NCBI RefSeq assembly: GCF_009789675.1
Contig: NZ_CP046913.1
Coordinates: 1,178,001 to 1,242,000 of the forward strand
Source of the DNA: Paraburkholderia acidisoli
GTDB lineage: Bacteria; Pseudomonadota; Gammaproteobacteria; Burkholderiales; Burkholderiaceae
Length of the DNA stretch: 64,000 nucleotides
Direction of reading: 5' to 3'
Part shown: positions 58,950 to 64,000 of the stretch, piece by piece
Layout: each line of letters starts with the position of its first letter
Numbering within the stretch: position 1 is the first letter of the stretch
Position numbers and translations under genes: made by a program
Notes under the pieces: model-generated
Told to the model about the DNA's origin: nothing
The model's database searches: none
What the model saw: the letters and a program-made list of their open reading frames with translations, nothing else

Positions 58950-61900
58950 ATGTCGAATGTACCCAAAAGACCTGCCTCGGCGCAGGGCAGCAACACCCCG
59001 GAAGGCAAAGACGCGGCGCACGGCGGCGCGCAGGAAAAGCGTGCGTCGCAGAAGTACGGCGACGGACAGAAGCTCGCGTCCACCGACCGGCTCGCCGCGC
59101 TGATGGGCAGCGGCGCGCTGGGCGGCGCGCGCGTGCAGGACAAGCGCGGCAAAGCGGCGCCTGGCGAGACGCCCGCCGCGACGCGGACGCCGGAGGCGAA
59201 GCCCGAACCGAAGGCGAGCGCGGGTGCGCCGCAAGCAGCGGATCGCGGGGGCGCGGCGCATCGGCCGGTGCAGGCGCCGCGTGACGCGAGTGACGCGGCC
59301 CGGCGCGAGGTGACGCGTGAAGAAGCGCCGGCCGTTGCGCCGCGATCGTCGCCGGTTAAGGCGCAGGCGCCTCGAGCCGCGACTGCGCACGCCTCGCCGA
59401 AAACCGAAACTCGCCCGGCGCAGCCGGCGCCGACTCGCGACGTGGCCCAAGGCGGGACGCGAACCGGCACACCGGCCCGCACGCACGAGGCAACGGCGAC
59501 GCCCGGCAAAGGGCAGCCTGCCCAGCCGCGTACGCGGCACACCGCCGATGCGTCGAGTGATTCGCACTCGAGCCGTGAGCCCAAGTCGCACGATTCGCGT
59601 GACTCGCGTGACTCGCGAGCGCCGCGCCCTGAACGCACGGAATCGCCGCGCCGCGCCGCGCCGCGCGCGCAGCAAGGCGAAGCCCATAGCGAATCACGCG
59701 GCGAATCACGCAGCGAAGCACGCAGCGAAGCACGAAGCCAGCCGCAAGACCGACCGCGCGATGCGGGTAACGCGCCGCGCGCCGCGAAACCGCAAGGCGA
59801 GTCGGTGCCGCGTGCCGCGAACGAGGCCACGCGCGACGGCGACGGTGCACGAGCCGTCCGCGAACCCCGCGAACCCCGCGAACCCCGCGAACCCCGCGAA
59901 ACCCGCGAAACCCGCGAAACCCGCGAAACCCGCGAACCCCGCGAACCCCGCGAAACCCGCACCCAACGGCCCGAAGCCGGGTACGCCGCGCCGCGCGAAA
60001 CGCGCGAACCACGCCGCGAACGCGCGCCGCGCGCGCCCGTCACGCCGAACCCGATTCCGCCCGTGACGTTCCCCGAAGCGCTGCCGGTCTCCGGCCGCCG
60101 CGAGGAAATCGCGCGCGCGATCGCGCAGAACCAGGTGGTGATCGTCAGTGGCGAAACCGGCTCGGGCAAGACCACGCAATTGCCGAAGATCGCGCTCGCG
60201 CTCGGTCGCGGCATTGGCGCGGGCGGCACCGGCTTGATCGGCCATACGCAGCCGCGCCGGATCGCGGCGTCGGCCACGGCGCGCCGCATCGCGGAGGAGT
60301 TGAAGACACCGTTCGGCGAAGTGGTCGGCTACAAGGTGCGTTTCAACGACAATCTCTCGCCGGGCGCCTCGGTCAAGCTCATGACCGACGGCATTCTGCT
60401 CGCGGAGACGCAAACCGATCCGCTGCTCAAGGCCTACGACACGATCATCATCGACGAGGCGCACGAGCGCAGCCTCAACATCGACTTCCTGCTCGGCTAC
60501 CTGAAGGAGATCCTGCCGCGCCGGCCCGATCTCAAGCTGATCGTGACCTCGGCGACCATCGACGCGGACCGCTTCGCGCGCCATTTCGGTAGCGACGAAA
60601 AACCCGCGCCCGTGATCGAGGTGAGCGGGCGGCTGTATCCGGTCGAGGTGCGCTATCGCCCCGTGCAGGAAGACAGCCCGGCGGTGAAGAACGCGCAGGG
60701 CACGGCGCCGCGCGAGGGCAGGAAGTCGCAACGCGACAGCGATCGCGACTTGATGGAAGCGATCGTCGACGCGGTGGACGAACTCTGCCGCGAAGGTTCC
60801 GGCGACGTGCTGGTGTTCCTGCCCGGCGAGCGCGAGATTCGCGACGCGGCCGAGGCACTGCGCAAGCACCATCCGCCGCATACGGAAATCCTGCCGCTGT
60901 TCGCGCGGCTCTCCGCGCAGGAGCAGGAGCGCGTGTTCAAGCCGTCGAACGCGCGCCGCATCGTGCTCGCGACCAACGTGGCCGAAACGTCGCTCACGGT
61001 GCCCGGCATTCGCTACGTGGTCGACACCGGCCTCGCGCGCGTGAAGCGCTATTCGTATCGCAACAAGGTCGAGCAGCTGCAGATCGAGTCGATTTCGCAG
61101 GCCGCGGCGAACCAGCGCGCGGGCCGCTGCGGCCGGGTCGCCGACGGGATCTGCATCCGCCTCTATGAAGAGATGGATTTCGTCGCGCGGCCGCGGTTTT
61201 CCGATCCGGAAATCCTGCGCTCGTCGCTCGCCGCCGTGATTCTGCGCATGAAGTCGCTGCATCTCACGGCGATCGAAACGTTCCCGTTCATCGAGCCGCC
61301 GCCGGGCCGCGCCATCGCCGACGGGTATCAGCTGCTCAACGAACTCGGTGCCGTCGACGACGACAACGCCCTCACGCCGCTCGGCCGCGAACTCGCGCGC
61401 CTGCCGCTCGATCCGCGCGTGGGCCGCATGATTCTGGGCGCGCGCGACCAGCAGGCGCTGCGCGAAGTGCTGATCATCGCGAGCGCGCTTTCGGTGCAGG
61501 ACCCGCGCGACCGGCCGATCGAGGCGCAGGAGCAGGCCGACCAGGCGCATCGCCGCTTCGCCGACGAGCGCTCCGAGTTTCTCCAGTGGCTCAAGATCTG
61601 GGCGTGGTTCGAGGACGCGGTCGCGCACAAGAAGTCGAACAAGCAGCTCGTGGACGCGTGCCGCGCGAATTTCCTCTCGCACTTGCGCCTGCGCGAGTGG
61701 CGCGACGTGCATTCGCAACTGCTCACGGTGGTGCGCGAGCACGGCTGGCGCATCAACGAATCCGACGCGACTTACGAGCAGATTCACCACGCGCTGCTCA
61801 CGGGTTTGCTCGGCAATATCGGCCTCAAAGCCGACGACGAACCGCATTATCTCGGCGCGCGCGGCATCAAGTTTCACCTGTGGCCCGGTTCGGCGCTCGT

Positions 61901-63992
61901 GAAGAAAGCGGGGCGCTGGGTCGTGGCCGCCGAACTCGTGGAAACGAGCCGGCTCTACGCGCGCTGTATCGCGAAGATCGAACCCGAGTGGCTCGAAAAA
62001 GTGGGCGCGCATTTGCTGCGCACGTCGCTTTCGGAGCCGCATTGGGAGAAACGCGCGGCGCAGGTCAGCGCGTTCGAGCGCGGCGTGCTGTACGGCTTGC
62101 CGGTGTATCAGCGCCGGCGCGTGGCGTTCGGCAAACAGGACCCGGCGCGCGCCCGCGAGTTGTTCATCCGCGGCGCGTTCGTGGAGGGCGAGTTCGACAC
62201 GAAGCTCGCGTTCTTCGCGCACAACCGCAAGCTGCTCGCCGACATCGAGCAGCTCGAGCACAAGTCGCGCCGCCAGGACGTGCTGGTCGACGACGAGCTG
62301 ATTTACGGCTTCTACGATCAGGCGATTCCCGAGGGCATGTATTCGGGCGCGTCGTTCGAGCGCTGGTATCGCGACGAAGTGCGCAAGAGCGGCCAGCCCG
62401 AAGACAAGCTGCGCCTGCTGTATCTCTCGCGCGACGACCTGATGCGGCACGAAGCGGCGGGCGTCACCACGGATCTGTTCCCGAAGCGCATGACGATGTC
62501 GGGCGCGGCAATGGCGCTCACGTATCACTTCGAGCCGGGCTCGCCGCGTGACGGCGTGACGCTCGCGGTGCCGCTCTACGCGCTCAATCAGGTCGACGCG
62601 CGCCGCTGCGAATGGCTCGTGCCGGGCATGCTCAAGGAGAAGGCGCAACTGCTGCTGAAGTCGCTGCCGCAGAAGCTGCGCCGCCATTGCGTGCCGCTGC
62701 CGGAGTATGCGGCGGGTTTTGCCGAACGCGCGGGTGGCGAGCGTTTCGGCGCGGGCGGTTTGCTCGAAGCGTTGATTGCCGATGTGCGCGAGCAGAAGCA
62801 GATCGTGCTCAAGACCGCCGACTTCAAGCTCGAAACGCTGCCGGCGCATCTGTTCATGAACTTCAAGGTCGTCGACGAGCACGGGCGTCAGCTCGCGATG
62901 GGCCGCAATCTCGCGCAGTTGCGCTCGGAACTGGGCGCGCAGGCGCAGCAGCAATTCCAGAAACTCGCGAGCGCGACCGCGCTGGCGGCGCTGGAAACGC
63001 ATGCGCAGGGCGGGGCGGCATCGGCATCGACAGGTGGCGCCGCGCAAAACGAGAGCGCGTCGAAGAGAGGCCAGGCACCGCACACGCCCACGGCGAGCGA
63101 AGCTGCGCAAGCCGCGAATGCGGCGAGCACCAACACCGCGCTCTACGAAAACCTCACTACATGGAACTTCGGCAAACTGCCGGAGCTGCTCGAAATCCGC
63201 CGCGGCGGTCAGACGCTCTACGGCTATCCGGCGCTCGTCGATCGCGGTTCGCATTGCGACGTGGAAGTGTTCGACTCGCCGGAGGAAGCGGCGCGCATTC
63301 ATCGCGCGGGTTTGCGCCGGTTGTTCGCGTTGCAGTTGCGCGAGCCGATCCGCTACCTGGAGAGGAGCTTGCCGGGCCTGCGCGAAATGGCCATGCAGTT
63401 CATGGCGCGCGCGACGCAGGAAGAATTGCGCGATCAGCTCGTCGAACTGGCGCTCGATCGCGCGTGCCTGCAAGACCCGCTGCCCGACGACGACGCGAGC
63501 TTCCACGCGCGCAAGGACGAAGGGCGCGCGCGGCTTTCGCTGCTCGCGCAGGAAATCGCGCGACTGGTAGGGCAGATTCTGGCCGAATACGCCTCGGTGG
63601 CGAAGAAGCTCGTGGCCGCCAAGGCGTTCGGCGCGCCCGCCGCCGACATGCAGGCGCAACTCGATGCGCTGATCGGCAAGCGCTTCGTGCTCGCCACGCC
63701 GTATGCGCAGCTCGTGCATTTCCCGCGCTACCTGAAGGGCATCGCGCTGCGCATCGACAAGCTGCGCGCCGATCCCGCCCGCGACGCGCGTCAGGCGGCC
63801 GAACTGCTGCCGCTCGCGCAGCAGTATCAGCGGGCGCTCTCGCAGCGCGGCGGCGTGTTCGATGCGCGCTTGTCGGAGTTTCGCTGGCTGCTCGAAGAGT
63901 TGCGCATCTCGCTCTTCGCGCAGGAACTGCGTACGCCGATGCCGGTTTCGGTGAAGCGGCTGCACAAGGTGTGGGAGTCGATGCAGCGCTGA
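58950..63992 (+). CDS. hrpA: ATP-dependent RNA helicase HrpA, N-terminally extended
   Basis: 1680 residues, against about 1300 for E. coli HrpA. Residues 1-370 are a disordered Ala/Arg/Glu/Pro/Ser extension with a run of Arg-Glu-Pro/Thr repeats. The DEAH helicase starts at LPVSGRREEIARAIAQNQVV: Walker A GETGSGKTT near 401, DEAH in IIIDEAHERS near 502, SATIDADRF, motif V TNVAETSLTVPG, and motif VI QRAGRCGRV. HA2, OB-fold and the DUF3418 HrpA C-terminal region follow. A second low-complexity insert lies near 1350-1395. HrpA resolves stalled ribosomes and processes mRNA. Complete; stop is 8 bp before the window end. Confidence 0.96.
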   Translation: MSNVPKRPASAQGSNTPEGKDAAHGGAQEKRASQKYGDGQKLASTDRLAALMGSGALGGARVQDKRGKAAPGETPAATRTPEAKPEPKASAGAPQAADRGGAAHRPVQAPRDASDAARREVTREEAPAVAPRSSPVKAQAPRAATAHASPKTETRPAQPAPTRDVAQGGTRTGTPARTHEATATPGKGQPAQPRTRHTADASSDSHSSREPKSHDSRDSRDSRAPRPERTESPRRAAPRAQQGEAHSESRGESRSEARSEARSQPQDRPRDAGNAPRAAKPQGESVPRAANEATRDGDGARAVREPREPREPREPRETRETRETRETREPREPRETRTQRPEAGYAAPRETREPRRERAPRAPVTPNPIPPVTFPEALPVSGRREEIARAIAQNQVVIVSGETGSGKTTQLPKIALALGRGIGAGGTGLIGHTQPRRIAASATARRIAEELKTPFGEVVGYKVRFNDNLSPGASVKLMTDGILLAETQTDPLLKAYDTIIIDEAHERSLNIDFLLGYLKEILPRRPDLKLIVTSATIDADRFARHFGSDEKPAPVIEVSGRLYPVEVRYRPVQEDSPAVKNAQGTAPREGRKSQRDSDRDLMEAIVDAVDELCREGSGDVLVFLPGEREIRDAAEALRKHHPPHTEILPLFARLSAQEQERVFKPSNARRIVLATNVAETSLTVPGIRYVVDTGLARVKRYSYRNKVEQLQIESISQAAANQRAGRCGRVADGICIRLYEEMDFVARPRFSDPEILRSSLAAVILRMKSLHLTAIETFPFIEPPPGRAIADGYQLLNELGAVDDDNALTPLGRELARLPLDPRVGRMILGARDQQALREVLIIASALSVQDPRDRPIEAQEQADQAHRRFADERSEFLQWLKIWAWFEDAVAHKKSNKQLVDACRANFLSHLRLREWRDVHSQLLTVVREHGWRINESDATYEQIHHALLTGLLGNIGLKADDEPHYLGARGIKFHLWPGSALVKKAGRWVVAAELVETSRLYARCIAKIEPEWLEKVGAHLLRTSLSEPHWEKRAAQVSAFERGVLYGLPVYQRRRVAFGKQDPARARELFIRGAFVEGEFDTKLAFFAHNRKLLADIEQLEHKSRRQDVLVDDELIYGFYDQAIPEGMYSGASFERWYRDEVRKSGQPEDKLRLLYLSRDDLMRHEAAGVTTDLFPKRMTMSGAAMALTYHFEPGSPRDGVTLAVPLYALNQVDARRCEWLVPGMLKEKAQLLLKSLPQKLRRHCVPLPEYAAGFAERAGGERFGAGGLLEALIADVREQKQIVLKTADFKLETLPAHLFMNFKVVDEHGRQLAMGRNLAQLRSELGAQAQQQFQKLASATALAALETHAQGGAASASTGGAAQNESASKRGQAPHTPTASEAAQAANAASTNTALYENLTTWNFGKLPELLEIRRGGQTLYGYPALVDRGSHCDVEVFDSPEEAARIHRAGLRRLFALQLREPIRYLERSLPGLREMAMQFMARATQEELRDQLVELALDRACLQDPLPDDDASFHARKDEGRARLSLLAQEIARLVGQILAEYASVAKKLVAAKAFGAPAADMQAQLDALIGKRFVLATPYAQLVHFPRYLKGIALRIDKLRADPARDARQAAELLPLAQQYQRALSQRGGVFDARLSEFRWLLEELRISLFAQELRTPMPVSVKRLHKVWESMQR
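59859..59957 (+). repeat. 9-bp coding minisatellite in hrpA
   Basis: Eleven tandem 9-bp units CGCGAACCC or CGCGAAACC, encoding Arg-Glu-Pro (6) or Arg-Glu-Thr (5) in blocks 4P-4T-2P-1T. The unit preserves the frame, so copy number can vary without breaking the gene. It lies within the disordered N-terminal extension. Confidence 0.95.
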
Positions 63993-64000
63993 ACGCGCGA

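Noticed and set aside
59859..59957. CRISPR or satellite array in hrpA
   Set aside because: It is a 9-bp in-frame coding repeat with no spacers.
59706..63965. A 1419-codon open frame on the minus strand opposite hrpA
   Set aside because: It is the GC-driven shadow of hrpA. The product is Arg/His/Ala-rich, has no recognisable domain, and the plus strand has clear DEAH helicase motifs.

Overview
This 64 kb window is GC-rich chromosomal DNA from a betaproteobacterium, most likely family Burkholderiaceae in the Burkholderia/Paraburkholderia/Caballeronia group. The pheT-ihfA-MerR-tRNA-Pro order, the DUF2844/DUF3443 pair, BamC, Rnk, YggX and the fused-type ArgA next to HrpA all fit that placement. 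Coding density is high and most genes are housekeeping or metabolic. The genus is inferred from gene families, not from any search.

Layout. 1-2.5 kb: the 3' part of pheT, ihfA, a MerR-type regulator and tRNA-Pro(GGG). 2.6-8.3 kb (minus strand): a type VI secretion cargo module made of VgrG, a two-domain peptidoglycan hydrolase and a small exported protein that is probably its immunity partner, preceded by AT-rich DNA. 8.9-14.3 kb: a DMT exporter, an MFS carrier, a PagL-like lipid A deacylase, a DUF190 protein and a 3-hydroxyacyl-CoA dehydrogenase. 14.4-20.1 kb: a D-xylose locus (galM, XylR-type regulator, xylA, xylB). 20.7-30.5 kb: a ClpG/ClpK-like disaggregase, a DNA-repair operon (FAN1-like nuclease plus RecB-nuclease/XPD-helicase fusion), a lipoprotein, and a DUF2844-DUF3443 pair. 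30.9-40.2 kb: bamC, lactate permease, two small lipoproteins, thiC with a TPP riboswitch, rnk, a second DMT transporter and an entericidin-like peptide. 40.5-48.6 kb: a ferritin-like protein, an MFS exporter, and a LacI-regulated ABC importer with a metallophosphodiesterase. 48.7-49.1 kb: tRNA-Leu(UAA) interrupted by a group I intron. 49.7-64 kb: small exported proteins, a GST, a MerA/Lpd-like flavoprotein, a cupin/YfcE pair, a ProP-like carrier, yggX, argA and a very long hrpA.

How the genes work together. VgrG is the spike that would carry the bifunctional wall hydrolase, whose start lies 12 bp after the vgrG stop. The putative immunity gene is translationally coupled to the effector through a TTG start. 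XylA and XylB convert xylose to xylulose-5-phosphate under a divergent XylR, with GalM supplying sugar anomers. The FAN1-like nuclease and the helicase overlap by ATGA and should act together on cross-linked or flapped DNA. The ABC genes overlap head to tail and end in a phosphodiesterase, which suggests an imported phosphodiester or another organophosphate.

The most notable elements are the 292-nt group I intron in tRNA-Leu(UAA), the dual-domain T6SS effector, the two DTG/DSG motifs in the DUF3443 protein, and a palindromic -10 box shared by argA and hrpA that would give both genes almost leaderless transcripts.
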